Assembly: GCA_036746315.1 (NCBI GenBank)
Contig: DAIOEK010000008.1
Span: forward strand, 4,927 to 68,926
Length of the DNA: 64,000 bases
DNA from: DAIOEK01 sp036746315
GTDB lineage: Bacteria; Chloroflexota; Anaerolineae; Anaerolineales; Anaerolineaceae
Direction of reading: 5' to 3'
Positions 24,100 through 32,515 of this stretch are shown in pieces; the first letter of the stretch is position 1; each line of letters starts with the position of its first letter. Below the pieces are notes generated by a model. It searched no databases. It saw only the letters and a program-made list of their open reading frames with translations, and had not been told where the DNA came from. The translations under genes were made by a program, and so were the position numbers.

Positions 24100-24840
24100 T
24101 TAGCTTTCAGCTGCAACCTTCTTTTGATCTATGGAAGAAGAAGGTGCCGAAGATATTTTTCGTGGATCACGGGATAAAATTCTGTAGATGGATAGGAATA
24201 AGGTAGACCCTCCCGTAATCCAGTAAATCGAAGTTGCCCATATTGTATTCGTGTCAGATCCGGAAAAAACACCGTGAATCAAAATTACCACATAAGCAAG
24301 AAAACCAAGATAATGGATCAACCTCCATGTCTTGTAGCCAATCCGTTTTTTAAGATAATAACTTATCACCAAAACCGACCAAAGAATTAGGGCCATTTGA
24401 CCCAACCCGACCCAAAAAGGACGGTATTCTATGAACGTAAAGGGTATCAATATATTAATTAATTTTGCCTGAATAAACCGATCACCAAGAATGATTACCC
24501 CGTGAAATACTCCCAGTGTAAGACCAAGCAAGCTCAAAAACAGATGCAAATCATTTGCGGTGAATGCTCCCGGGAAAAACTTTGATAATTTGGTGGAAAG
24601 CAACACACCTAGAAGAATTGAAATCCAAAGTGTAAGATACGCGATTACAGCCGTACTGCGAGAAAGAAACCAGAATATAAATTTCTCGTCGCCAATAATG
24701 GATTGCACCATGCCAGGCAGCATTGGGCGGATTATCAGTAACGAAATAAGCAAACCCAAGAGTAATGCGCCTGATGCAAGAGACAAGATATAAATTGGTG
24801 AATTTCCACTAATTTCGGGGAGCTTGCTTTCTGAGTTCAT
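24100..24840 (-). CDS. ferric-reductase-like heme transmembrane protein
   Basis: 246 residues with six or seven hydrophobic helices. The two-helix heme histidine pattern of the FRD/MsrQ superfamily is seen: FTANDLHLFLSLLGLTLGVFHGVI and WRLIHYLGFLAYVVILIHGVF. It would move electrons across the membrane through b-type heme. It lacks the FAD/NAD domain of true ferric reductases, so a separate donor is needed. It overlaps the ApbE gene by 4 bp and is the last gene of a four-gene - strand operon. AT-rich. Confidence 0.87.
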   Translation of the reverse strand: MNSESKLPEISGNSPIYILSLASGALLLGLLISLLIIRPMLPGMVQSIIGDEKFIFWFLSRSTAVIAYLTLWISILLGVLLSTKLSKFFPGAFTANDLHLFLSLLGLTLGVFHGVIILGDRFIQAKLINILIPFTFIEYRPFWVGLGQMALILWSVLVISYYLKKRIGYKTWRLIHYLGFLAYVVILIHGVFSGSDTNTIWATSIYWITGGSTLFLSIYRILSRDPRKISSAPSSSIDQKKVAAES

Positions 24841-25766
24841 AAGTATTCAACCATCCTTTCGAGTTCTTGAAACCCGGGGGTTTTGATCGCTTCTTCGTTC
24901 CGCAAGAATACCAGAGCCTCCATAGCATGCTGAGTTGAAAGCCATGTTAGCCCCTGTCTGGAACCAAGGATGTTGATCATTTTTGCTCCATACTCCGCCT
25001 GAAGTACATCTTTCGCGATCACTGTCGCCGATAGAACGTCTGTATCCGATGAAGTATTCGTACGGGGATCCAGAATATGGTGATATTCAATGCCTTTATG
25101 GTTCCACTTGCGTTTGTTTCTACCGGAAGTGGCAATACCACAATCGGTGATGGCAACTTGGGTATATTCTTCCTGTGGTTTTACAGGGTTTTCGATGCCG
25201 ATCACCCAATATGGATTGCCTTCCGGCATGCCGGCGATGGCGATATCTCCCCCGGCATCAACCAATACAGGGCCTAAATGAGAGAGCGAGCCGAGAACCT
25301 GGTGACTGGCCCAACCTTTTCCCACTCCACCAAAATCGAGATGAATTCCGGGTGGTAAAAGGATGCACTTCTCCTCCGGTTTTATAATTATCTGATCAGA
25401 TATATTTTGAATTCTGGTGTCCCCGTAAAATTCCTCCGGGTAAAATGTATTAAGAGCGTCAAAAGAATGGTTGTATCCCAGTGCATTCAATGTATCGAAT
25501 ACACCGGGAGTGATCAATCCATCACTATTTCTTTCATTTTTCAAACTTAACTGCAACACGTCCCACATTACTGAACTTATTGCGACAAGCTGCCCCCCCG
25601 ATTGATTTAGCCGTGATAACTCACTATTCGGGCGAAATCTACTTAACACGTTTTCCCATTCGTCAAACCAGGATGGAGTAGCATATAGGACCTCCTCCTT
25701 TCCGGGCGAGCAGTCCAACTGTATCAACACTTCGGTGCCCATCGCATGAAATTCAATTTGATACAT
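24837..25766 (-). CDS. apbE: FAD:protein FMN transferase
   Basis: 309-residue ApbE homologue that covalently attaches FMN to Thr/Ser of partner proteins outside the membrane. Motifs: MGTEVLIQLD at the N-terminus, HLDFGGVGKGWASHQVL near residue 148, VDAGGDIAI, and YHHILDPRTNTSSDTDV near 228-244. No signal peptide is evident, unlike many ApbE proteins. It overlaps neighbours on both sides (4 bp and 1 bp). No obvious FMN acceptor motif (D-x-x-T/S-G-A-T/S) is seen in the operon. Confidence 0.93.
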   Translation of the reverse strand: MYQIEFHAMGTEVLIQLDCSPGKEEVLYATPSWFDEWENVLSRFRPNSELSRLNQSGGQLVAISSVMWDVLQLSLKNERNSDGLITPGVFDTLNALGYNHSFDALNTFYPEEFYGDTRIQNISDQIIIKPEEKCILLPPGIHLDFGGVGKGWASHQVLGSLSHLGPVLVDAGGDIAIAGMPEGNPYWVIGIENPVKPQEEYTQVAITDCGIATSGRNKRKWNHKGIEYHHILDPRTNTSSDTDVLSATVIAKDVLQAEYGAKMINILGSRQGLTWLSTQHAMEALVFLRNEEAIKTPGFQELERMVEYL

Positions 25767-26173
25767 TATGACGCCCTGGACGTTGCAGATGACTTTTTCT
25801 TTGTGCTGGATTTATTCGCACTGTTTTGAGGGTTCGAATTGATATTTACAGTTTGAATCTGCACAGATTGAATTGCCGGCGTTGCGGTGGGCAATGCGGA
25901 AACATTGCGAAGGGGTTGTGGCGTTTCGACCGCTGGAATCGACGCTATGTCTATGGATGAATTAAGGGAAGCGAGTGTTGGCAAATAGTTCACGTGAAAT
26001 ACGGCTCCTTCTGTCTGATTATCGTTTTGAGCACCATTTACGTAATTACCAATGGTTTGGTTCGATATTGAACTCCAGAGCCCGATAACACCCATCACTG
26101 CACCGGATGCAAGGAGGGCTTTGATGCCTGTTAGAACAATTGCTGGCGGTTTTGTTTTGAATAGCTGGCTCAT
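25766..26173 (-). CDS. single-pass surface protein with Ser/Lys-rich tail
   Basis: 135 residues, not recognised. One membrane helix near 13-33 (IVLTGIKALLASGAVMGVIG) with a short cytoplasmic N-terminus, then an extracytoplasmic Asn/Thr/Pro-rich region ending in a basic tail rich in Ser and Lys (SSTKKKSSATSRAS). It overlaps the apbE start by one base and follows the PepSY gene by 33 bp. Its basic tail contrasts with the very acidic tail of the PepSY protein, which may point to interaction (inference). Confidence 0.6.
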   Translation of the reverse strand: MSQLFKTKPPAIVLTGIKALLASGAVMGVIGLWSSISNQTIGNYVNGAQNDNQTEGAVFHVNYLPTLASLNSSIDIASIPAVETPQPLRNVSALPTATPAIQSVQIQTVNINSNPQNSANKSSTKKKSSATSRAS

Positions 26174-26206
26174 ATTAAATTCCTGAAATTTTATAAGATA
26201 TCCTGG

Positions 26207-26950
26207 TTAATCATCATCAATTTCATGATCACCATCGTCTGAGTGGGATGGTTTATTCTTTTTTGTATTCGAGTTGGTATCCTCGTTGCTGGCTGTTGAA
26301 AAACCAGAATAAACCGGTTGATATTGAACAAGCGACAATACTTCACCTCCCAGGCTTATGTAAACCTGATCACCTGATGCGAACGAGACCAGAAAAACAG
26401 GTGTGGTATCCAGAAGTGTTCTATTAACTGAGACTACCAGGCCACCCTGCATATAATTTACCGCTTCAAATAAAGCTTGTTTCTCGTCGATAACCGGTGA
26501 AGCGCCGCCTGTGAGAGAGTTGTAAAGGATTTCTCCATTTACGGCATCAATATAAACAATCGTCCCGTCAACAAACTTTACCTCAAAGGATTGTTTCCCG
26601 TTGTAAACAACCAACTCACTGTGTCCGGAAATCTGATCTAAAGATTTATCCGTAGCATTTAATGCAAGCGAAATTGCATCTTCGGTTACGAGCGTTTCGG
26701 GTGAAGAAAGAAGGGCATCGATATTTGATGCAGTTTGCGCGCTAGTGATAATGGTATTCGCCTGATCAATTCTTGAATTAGCCTCGGTAACCATTTGTTC
26801 GTATGCCTGCTGTTGGTCAAGTATGGTCTGTTCAAGTTCAGCAACTTGCTGGCTGGTTTTTGCTGTGTTTGCAGCTTTGACGATAGTGCCAATTGTTCCC
26901 AGCACTATTGCTGTAATCACCAACGACAGGATTAGAGGAAGTTTTCTCAT
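26207..26950 (-). CDS. membrane-anchored PepSY-like protein with coiled coil
   Basis: About 247 residues. ATG 26950 is chosen because AGGAGAG lies 6 bp upstream; a longer ORF has no such site. One membrane helix (ILSLVITAIVLGTIGTIV, about 7-24), a coiled coil near 30-70 (SQQVAELEQTILDQQQAYEQ), then PepSY-type beta strands (QSFEVKFVDGTIVYIDAVNG and QVYISLGGEVLSL). The C-terminus is acidic (SHSDDGDHEIDDD). First gene of the operon with ApbE and the heme protein; divergent from the OmpR/kinase pair. Confidence 0.75.
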   Translation of the reverse strand: MRKLPLILSLVITAIVLGTIGTIVKAANTAKTSQQVAELEQTILDQQQAYEQMVTEANSRIDQANTIITSAQTASNIDALLSSPETLVTEDAISLALNATDKSLDQISGHSELVVYNGKQSFEVKFVDGTIVYIDAVNGEILYNSLTGGASPVIDEKQALFEAVNYMQGGLVVSVNRTLLDTTPVFLVSFASGDQVYISLGGEVLSLVQYQPVYSGFSTASNEDTNSNTKKNKPSHSDDGDHEIDDD

Positions 26951-27019
26951 TTTTTCTCTCCTATAAAAAGCAATAATAGAAGCATACTGTTCTTGATTAA
27001 GCATACCTTTGAGAAAACC

Positions 27020-27045
27020 TTCCAATTTTCCAATCAAATTCCAAT
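27020..27045. promoter_or_regulatory. three TTCCAAT direct repeats between the divergent operons
   Basis: TTCCAAT occurs at 27020-27026, 27028-27034 and 27039-27045, with steps of 8 and 11 bp. The cluster sits in the 150-bp space between the PepSY operon and the OmpR-type regulator gene. OmpR-family regulators commonly bind direct repeats about one helical turn apart, so this is a candidate binding site for the regulator encoded next door. Confidence 0.5.
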
Positions 27046-27100
27046 CTTTTCATGCTAAACTCAAAATCAAGGGTTGATTTGGTCGAGGGTATGCAAAAAT

Positions 27101-27784
27101 ATGCGATTGTTATTGATTGAGGATGATAAACGTCTCGCGGGTTTAATCAAACGGGTCCTTGAGGAAGAGCATTATAAAATTGATGCTGTTCACGATGGGC
27201 GCGAAGGCTTGGAGCTTGCTACACGAGGCATCCATGAATTGGCTATCATCGATTGGATGTTACCTGGTAGAGATGGTCCTTCGATTATTCGCGAGATACG
27301 AAACTCCCGCTTGAATATGGGTATTTTGATGCTAACAGCACGGGACCAAATGGAGGACAAAGTATCCGGATTGGATAGCGGCGCGGATGATTACCTGATT
27401 AAGCCCTTTACATTTGATGAGTTATTGGCTCGATTGCGTTCTATCAGCAGAAGGCTATCCCCTAAATCGCCCGACCCAATGGAAATCAGGGTGGGAAACA
27501 TCATCATGGATTGTGCCGCTCGTCGTTTGAGACGTAAAGAAAAGAATATTGAATTATCAAGCACAGAATGGGATCTCTTGGAATTTATGCTTCGAAACGC
27601 GGACAATACTTTAACGAGGCAGAAGATCCTCGATTATGTGTGGTCTTATGACAGTAACGTAAGAATGGATTTGGTGGATGTTTACATCTCTTACCTTCGG
27701 CAGAAAATCAAAGTGGCAGGTTTAATCGACCCCATTCAAACTGTTCGAGGCGTTGGGTATCGATTGGATTCGAATAATGCTTAA
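27101..27784 (+). CDS. OmpR-family response regulator
   Basis: Receiver plus winged-helix DNA-binding protein, about 227 residues from ATG 27101 (MRLLLIEDDKR). Acidic pocket Asp8/Asp9, phospho-acceptor Asp51 in AIIDWMLPGRDG, and Lys in YLIKPFTFDELLAR near 101. The C-terminal domain ends with VDVYISYLRQKI and TVRGVGYRLD. It overlaps the histidine kinase gene by 8 bp. Likely targets are its own promoter region and the divergent PepSY/ApbE/heme operon. Confidence 0.95.
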   Translation: MRLLLIEDDKRLAGLIKRVLEEEHYKIDAVHDGREGLELATRGIHELAIIDWMLPGRDGPSIIREIRNSRLNMGILMLTARDQMEDKVSGLDSGADDYLIKPFTFDELLARLRSISRRLSPKSPDPMEIRVGNIIMDCAARRLRRKEKNIELSSTEWDLLEFMLRNADNTLTRQKILDYVWSYDSNVRMDLVDVYISYLRQKIKVAGLIDPIQTVRGVGYRLDSNNA

Positions 27785-29390
27785 TAAATTGCGTATCCAG
27801 CTTACTGCCATCTTTCTTTTTGCCGGAATATTGTTAATCGGTGTATTAGGCGGGTATTTATATTTCCGCCTGGATGAATATTTTCGAAATTCAACTGATT
27901 TGGCATTGAAATATCGCCTCGCGTTGGAATTACGGAATCTTCAAGCCCCCATATCTCCTGAAATTGAAGAAGCAGAAAAAGATTATCTATCCCGATCACA
28001 AACCGAAGGAAAGCTGCCCACTCCCACTGTTATTGCTGGTGAAGCTGAAGAAAGCGATTTTTATTTAGAAAATACTCCCACTTCAATTGTGACGCCATCA
28101 TCCACAACTATGCCGACAAAGCCATCACCTGGCGGTGCAGATGATGACGAAGACGAAAAAGAGGAATCAAGGTTGGGTAATACGAAGCTGAGTTCTTTGG
28201 CGGATGCCTCCATTATCCATAGTGGGAAAGTAATTCTGGGGCAAGAAACCAATATTGCTACGATTACGCCGATCGTTATTCTACCTGAAGGGAAAAATGA
28301 GCATACAGAGAACGATGATGATCTATCATTCGACACGGAGCTGACAACAATATTTATATCTTTTATCCCATCCAAAGGTTCTACTCTCCCTGCGTCATTC
28401 TCAAACACTTCCCCTTACCCTGTTGATGGCGGTGGAGTTTTGGCTGCTCTTGCAACCGGCATGGATTTTAGAACATCCATTGCAATTGATGGAACACCGA
28501 TCAGATACCTGACTTATAAAACGGAAAATATAAAAGATATTGACTTTATTCAGCTCGGGCGAAGAATTGATGATCAAGTGAGATTTAAAAATGATTATTT
28601 ATCCAATATAGCAGTGATCAGTTTGGTGTTATTGCTGCTTATTGGCATTGGAAGTTGGTGGTTGGCGGGTAAGGCGGTTATCCCTACGCAAAAATCTTTG
28701 GATCAACAGCAGGCATTCATTGCGAATGCAAGCCATGAACTGCGTACACCTCTCACTTTAATCCGAGCCAGTGCTGAATTAGCCGGGAGAGGTGTCACCT
28801 CAAAAGAGCAAAAAGGGTTGATTAATGATGTTTTGATGGATGTAGATTATTTGACCAAGTTGGTTGAGGATCTATTATTGTTATCGAGGTTGGATAGCAA
28901 AAAGATCAGCATCAATCTCAAGACTGTGAATCTGAATGAAATATTCATGGATCTACAACGCCAATATAATTTGCTGCCCGATCAAAATAAAGCAACTCTA
29001 CAAATTGTCTCAACCAATTGTTTCGTTTATTCTGATCCTGACCGATTACGGCAATTATTATGGATTTTTATCGATAACGCACTTCAAAATACGCCGGTAG
29101 AAGGACAAATTCAGCTATCTGCGGTAAATCAAAATCGTGATGTCCAAATCCATATTGTTGATAATGGGTGCGGTATTCCTGAAGAAGATTTGGCCCATAT
29201 CTATGATCGATTTTATAAAGCACGAAATGCCTTGCACAAATCCCGCGGTGCCGGACTGGGACTTTCGATTGCTACCAGCCTGGTAAATGTGCTTCGTGGG
29301 ACAATGAACATCGAGAGTAAAGCAAATAATGGCACAGCCGTGAGCATTAATTTGCCGCAGGAGAAGCCCCACAATGGAAGCTCGAGTTGA
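27777..29390 (+). CDS. sensor histidine kinase
   Basis: About 537 residues from ATG 27777. One helix at 10-32, a large extracytoplasmic part (about 35-280) and a second helix near 285-305 (ISLVLLLLIGIGSWWLAGKA). HisKA has ASHELRTPLTLIRAS (His about 320); the ATPase domain has DNALQNTP, DNGCGIPEEDL, and GAGLGLSIATSL. The outer region is unusual: a Ser/Thr/Pro linker with the acidic run GGADDDEDEKEESR near residues 125. Acidic extracytoplasmic patches can sense cations or cationic peptides; that is inference. Confidence 0.94.
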   Translation: MLNKLRIQLTAIFLFAGILLIGVLGGYLYFRLDEYFRNSTDLALKYRLALELRNLQAPISPEIEEAEKDYLSRSQTEGKLPTPTVIAGEAEESDFYLENTPTSIVTPSSTTMPTKPSPGGADDDEDEKEESRLGNTKLSSLADASIIHSGKVILGQETNIATITPIVILPEGKNEHTENDDDLSFDTELTTIFISFIPSKGSTLPASFSNTSPYPVDGGGVLAALATGMDFRTSIAIDGTPIRYLTYKTENIKDIDFIQLGRRIDDQVRFKNDYLSNIAVISLVLLLLIGIGSWWLAGKAVIPTQKSLDQQQAFIANASHELRTPLTLIRASAELAGRGVTSKEQKGLINDVLMDVDYLTKLVEDLLLLSRLDSKKISINLKTVNLNEIFMDLQRQYNLLPDQNKATLQIVSTNCFVYSDPDRLRQLLWIFIDNALQNTPVEGQIQLSAVNQNRDVQIHIVDNGCGIPEEDLAHIYDRFYKARNALHKSRGAGLGLSIATSLVNVLRGTMNIESKANNGTAVSINLPQEKPHNGSSS

Positions 29391-29437
29391 TGGGGTGCAT
29401 TTATTATCCGGTTTGGGGCACTTTCGGAAAGACACAA

Positions 29438-29818
29438 ATGGATAAAATCAAAACCGTGCTTCACATCGGACAGGGATTGATGTTGTTAAATGCTGCAATC
29501 TGGGTACTGGTGACGGTGGTGTATTTGCTGCAGGTAAGTAGAATGCCCATATCCATTCAACCCTTCGCAGCCATGACCGGCACCGTGATGCTGGCGTATG
29601 GAGGAATTTTGGCGTTTTTGGGGTTTAAACTGGGCAAACAACAAAAAATTTATTTTATTTCATCTGCTTTACTATTAGGCGTGTCGATTGTCCTGACTTT
29701 TTTGGATCAGGTGGGGGCGGCAGATCTGCTGGCTCTCATTCCCCCGGCATTCACCCTGATCTATCTGCTGGTTAACCGAAATGTGTTCAGTGGACGGTTG
29801 ACCTCCGAGTCTGGATGA
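29438..29818 (+). CDS. four-helix small membrane protein
   Basis: 126 residues from ATG 29438 (GGAAAG ribosome site 8 bp upstream). Four hydrophobic helices: LMLLNAAIWVLVTVVYLL, AMTGTVMLAYGGILAFLGF, IYFISSALLLGVSIVLTFL and LLALIPPAFTLIYLLV. Not recognised as a specific family. GC content rises again here, marking the right border of the AT-rich island. It overlaps the next gene as ATGA, so a short operon of three genes runs to 30772. Confidence 0.65.
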   Translation: MDKIKTVLHIGQGLMLLNAAIWVLVTVVYLLQVSRMPISIQPFAAMTGTVMLAYGGILAFLGFKLGKQQKIYFISSALLLGVSIVLTFLDQVGAADLLALIPPAFTLIYLLVNRNVFSGRLTSESG

Positions 29819-30303
29819 GGTATGCGGTCATGATGTTCCAGGCAGAATCCTATAGATGTTCCCAGTGCGGCGCGCAACTCGAAGACGGAATTACCTGCCG
29901 TGAGCGATTCGAGAATTGCCTGGCATTGGAATATGCACATCCGCAGGCATTTGGTGCGGCGCATTTTTTACTGGTCGGCTGTTACATGCTCCAGCATAAC
30001 GAATACAGCCGGGAGGTCTGGCGAGAGATGCGCCAACTTATCCGGCGGTATCTTAATGGCGAAACCAGTACTGAGCAAATTCTCCGGCAAAACAAAACGA
30101 GGTTGGATTCAGGAAAGCGCGAATTCCATATCACACGCGGGGAGAAGCTGCGTGAATTCTCCGAAATCAGTTGGAGTGGTACCATTCAGGATGTTCGTCT
30201 GGACACCCCCGATCGATATGTGGCAGATGTGATCCGCTGGGCTGGGAGAGTAATGGCAGATACCGCTTTTTTATTTCAGAGGAAGAATGATCACGATCAC
30301 TGA
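29815..30303 (+). CDS. DUF5946-like zinc-ribbon protein
   Basis: 162 residues. Start ATG 29815 in an ATGA overlap. Begins with CSQCGAQLEDGITCRERFENCLALEYAHP, a zinc-ribbon half followed by the helical DUF5946-type pattern with conserved histidines (AHFLLVGCYMLQHNEYS). Function unknown; members often sit beside small metal-dependent proteins such as DinB, as here. Overlaps the DinB gene by 17 bp, indicating coupling. Confidence 0.65.
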   Translation: MRYAVMMFQAESYRCSQCGAQLEDGITCRERFENCLALEYAHPQAFGAAHFLLVGCYMLQHNEYSREVWREMRQLIRRYLNGETSTEQILRQNKTRLDSGKREFHITRGEKLREFSEISWSGTIQDVRLDTPDRYVADVIRWAGRVMADTAFLFQRKNDHDH

Positions 30304-30772
30304 TTTGAAGCGTCTGTTGATGATTGAAAATGAGCTTATCCATCAGCAGACGAAGGACCTGACCGACGCAGACACCTTTATTCAGCCGCAGCCATCCGGA
30401 AACTGCATGCACTGGGTGTTGGGGCACCTGCTGGATACCCAGGTTACCATGCTGGAGACGTTGGGCGGACACAGCCCCATAGCCAGGGATTCTTTGCAAC
30501 GATACACCCGCGAATCCGAACCCATCCGGGAACCAGAGATCGGGCTGTTTACACTGGTTGATTTGCTGGATGGACATGACCAGGTGCATCAAGCGGTCAA
30601 GGCAAGGTTATCGGAAATGGGGGAAGATGATTTCAATGTCGACGTGCCCTTTGGTCAGAAGACTGCATCCCGCGGGTGGGCGGTGTTCTTCCTGCATTTT
30701 CATTATTCCTATCACATCGGGCAACTGGAGCTTCTGCGCCAGCTGGCGGGAAAGCTGGATAAAGTGGTTTGA
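30287..30772 (+). CDS. DinB-family four-helix protein
   Basis: 161 residues with the DinB/YfiT metal-site histidines: NCMHWVLGHLLDTQ and HFHYSYHIGQLELLRQL. The family comprises metal-binding proteins, including thiol-dependent S-transferases; specific activity cannot be deduced. The ribosome site CAGAGGAAGA lies within the end of the preceding gene. It ends 4 bp before the convergent hemolysin III gene. Confidence 0.87.
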   Translation: MITITDLKRLLMIENELIHQQTKDLTDADTFIQPQPSGNCMHWVLGHLLDTQVTMLETLGGHSPIARDSLQRYTRESEPIREPEIGLFTLVDLLDGHDQVHQAVKARLSEMGEDDFNVDVPFGQKTASRGWAVFFLHFHYSYHIGQLELLRQLAGKLDKVV

Positions 30773-30775
30773 GCT

Positions 30776-31414
30776 TTATATGATATAAACTGCGATCATC
30801 ACATAATGCGCCAACGCGCCCAGCATGACGAAAATGTGCCAGATTTCGTGAAAGCCAAACTTACCCGGATAAAAATTGAAAGCCCTGGTACTGTAGATGA
30901 CTGCGCCCACGGTATAAAAAATACCGCCGGCGAGCAGCCAGATTAAACCACCGGCGGGGATGTGTGCGATCATCTCCGGCAGCGCCAGCACACATAGCCA
31001 GCCCATCACCACATAAATCCCGGCGGTCAGCCAGCGGGGAGTCTTCATGTAAAGGACTTTCAGGATGATCCCGGCGATTGCCAGACCCCAGATAATCGCC
31101 AGCAACCCCCAATGCCAGAAACCGGTAAAAAGGTTGTAACAAATGGGGGTATAAGTGCCGGCGATGAGGATAAAGATGGCGGAATGGTCGAACTTGCGCA
31201 GGGTCTGGATCGCCTTCGGACCGGCATCAGCCAGGTGATAGGTGGCGCTGGCTGAAAAGAGCAATACCAGGCTGATGCCATATATCAGGAATGAAACCAC
31301 CTTACCGGTATTTCCCCAACCGGCGGCAACCAGGTAGATTGTTCCAAAGACTGCGGCAATGGCGGAATAAAAATGGGTCAGTCCGTTAACGGGTTCGCGG
31401 AACTTAAGCTTCAA
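30776..31414 (-). CDS. hemolysin III family / YqfA-like membrane protein
   Basis: Seven-helix membrane protein related to adiponectin receptors. Family motifs: REPVNGLTHFYSAIAAVFG, SATYHLADAG, LRKFDHSAIFILIAGTYTP and FGFHEIWHIFVMLGALAHY, which carry the conserved histidines thought to bind zinc. The start is placed at TTG 31414, with GGGAG 8 bp upstream; an ORF from 31492 would overlap the pirin gene by 53 bp. About 213 residues. Co-directional with pirin, so likely the second gene of a pair. Haemolytic activity should not be assumed. Confidence 0.88.
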   Translation of the reverse strand: MKLKFREPVNGLTHFYSAIAAVFGTIYLVAAGWGNTGKVVSFLIYGISLVLLFSASATYHLADAGPKAIQTLRKFDHSAIFILIAGTYTPICYNLFTGFWHWGLLAIIWGLAIAGIILKVLYMKTPRWLTAGIYVVMGWLCVLALPEMIAHIPAGGLIWLLAGGIFYTVGAVIYSTRAFNFYPGKFGFHEIWHIFVMLGALAHYVMIAVYII

Positions 31415-31439
31415 TGTGGCTACTCCCGGGGTGAAGGAT

Positions 31440-32309
31440 TCACCCCAAATTCGATATGTGTTTGATGAATGTTCCGGCGCGGTATTCGGCAAAGGCGGTG
31501 CGTAATTCTTCTTCGGTGTTCATCACGATCGGTCCACCCCAGGCGATTGGTTCGCGTAATGGCTTGCCGCCGATCAAGAGAAAACGGGCGCCCTGGGATC
31601 CGCCGCTAATGGCGACCTGATCTCCATCGGCGAAGATGACCATCATGCCTTTGTCTGCCTCGACCTGGGTTTTGTTCTGCTCAAAATCGGCGCTGCCCTG
31701 GATGAGATAAGCGAAGTAAGTATGCCCGGCCGGGGTGGGATGCACCCACATGCAATTGGCTTTGAGGGTGACATCCAGGTATTCGGGCTCGATGACAATA
31801 TCCTTTGCCGGACCCACGACATCACCGATTGTGCCGCCGATCACGCGGATAACGGCATTGGGCGTTTCCACCAGCGGAATATCTTTGGCGGTGATGCCGT
31901 GGTAGCGGGGAGGCATCATCTTTTGGCTGGCAGGCAGGTTCGCCCAGAGTTGAAAGCCGACCAGCTTTCCAACAAGACTTTGTTCGGGCATTTCCTGGTG
32001 GATGATGCCGCTGCCGGCGGTCATCCACTGCACGTCACCCGGGTGGATAACGCCTGCATTTCCCAGCGAATCAGCATGGGCAACATCCCCTTCGAGCAGG
32101 TAAGTGATGGTTTCAATGCCGCGATGCGGATGCCAGGGGAATCCTTTCATGTATTGACTGGGGTCATCGCCGCTGAAATCGTCGAATAAGAGAAACGGAT
32201 CCATGCGCTTTTCCATGCCGAAACTGAATCCGCGCTTCAGGTGAACACCGGCACCTTCGAGCATGGGCTGGCCGGGAAAAACCGCTTCCACTGTACGGGT
32301 AATTGTCAT
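31440..32309 (-). CDS. pirin family protein
   Basis: 289-residue bicupin. The metal motif WHPHRGIETITY and later GIIHQEMPEQ give the pirin pattern of three His and one Glu. Some bacterial pirins act as quercetin 2,3-dioxygenase, others as regulators of central metabolism; the role here is open. It has a CAGGAGGACC ribosome site. The hemolysin III gene follows 25 bp later on the same strand. Confidence 0.93.
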   Translation of the reverse strand: MTITRTVEAVFPGQPMLEGAGVHLKRGFSFGMEKRMDPFLLFDDFSGDDPSQYMKGFPWHPHRGIETITYLLEGDVAHADSLGNAGVIHPGDVQWMTAGSGIIHQEMPEQSLVGKLVGFQLWANLPASQKMMPPRYHGITAKDIPLVETPNAVIRVIGGTIGDVVGPAKDIVIEPEYLDVTLKANCMWVHPTPAGHTYFAYLIQGSADFEQNKTQVEADKGMMVIFADGDQVAISGGSQGARFLLIGGKPLREPIAWGGPIVMNTEEELRTAFAEYRAGTFIKHISNLG

Positions 32310-32456
32310 TTTGGTCCTCCTGAATTCTTATCGCAATGTGCTTTCATTATTGCATGGCAAGACAGGAGCTTGCACGGATGTGTATATCATGACATCGAAG
32401 AAGAATTTCTTTATCCCACCGGAGATAGATTTTAGGGGGATTCTGCGGCATGAAAA
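32310..32456. other. noncoding stretch upstream of pirin
   Basis: AT-rich gap containing the pirin ribosome site and presumably its promoter. I see no gene in it. Confidence 0.4.
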
Positions 32457-32485
32457 AGCGCCGCAAAAACATATTTTGCGGCGCT
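32452..32485 (-). terminator. intrinsic terminator of the CrtI-like gene
   Basis: Perfect 12-bp stem (32457-32468 with 32474-32485), 5-nt loop. On the - strand it is followed by TTTTT. It lies 30 bp after the stop of the oxidoreductase gene. Confidence 0.9.
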
Positions 32486-32515
32486 GTGAAATAGGAAATT
32501 CGTAATATGTAATTG

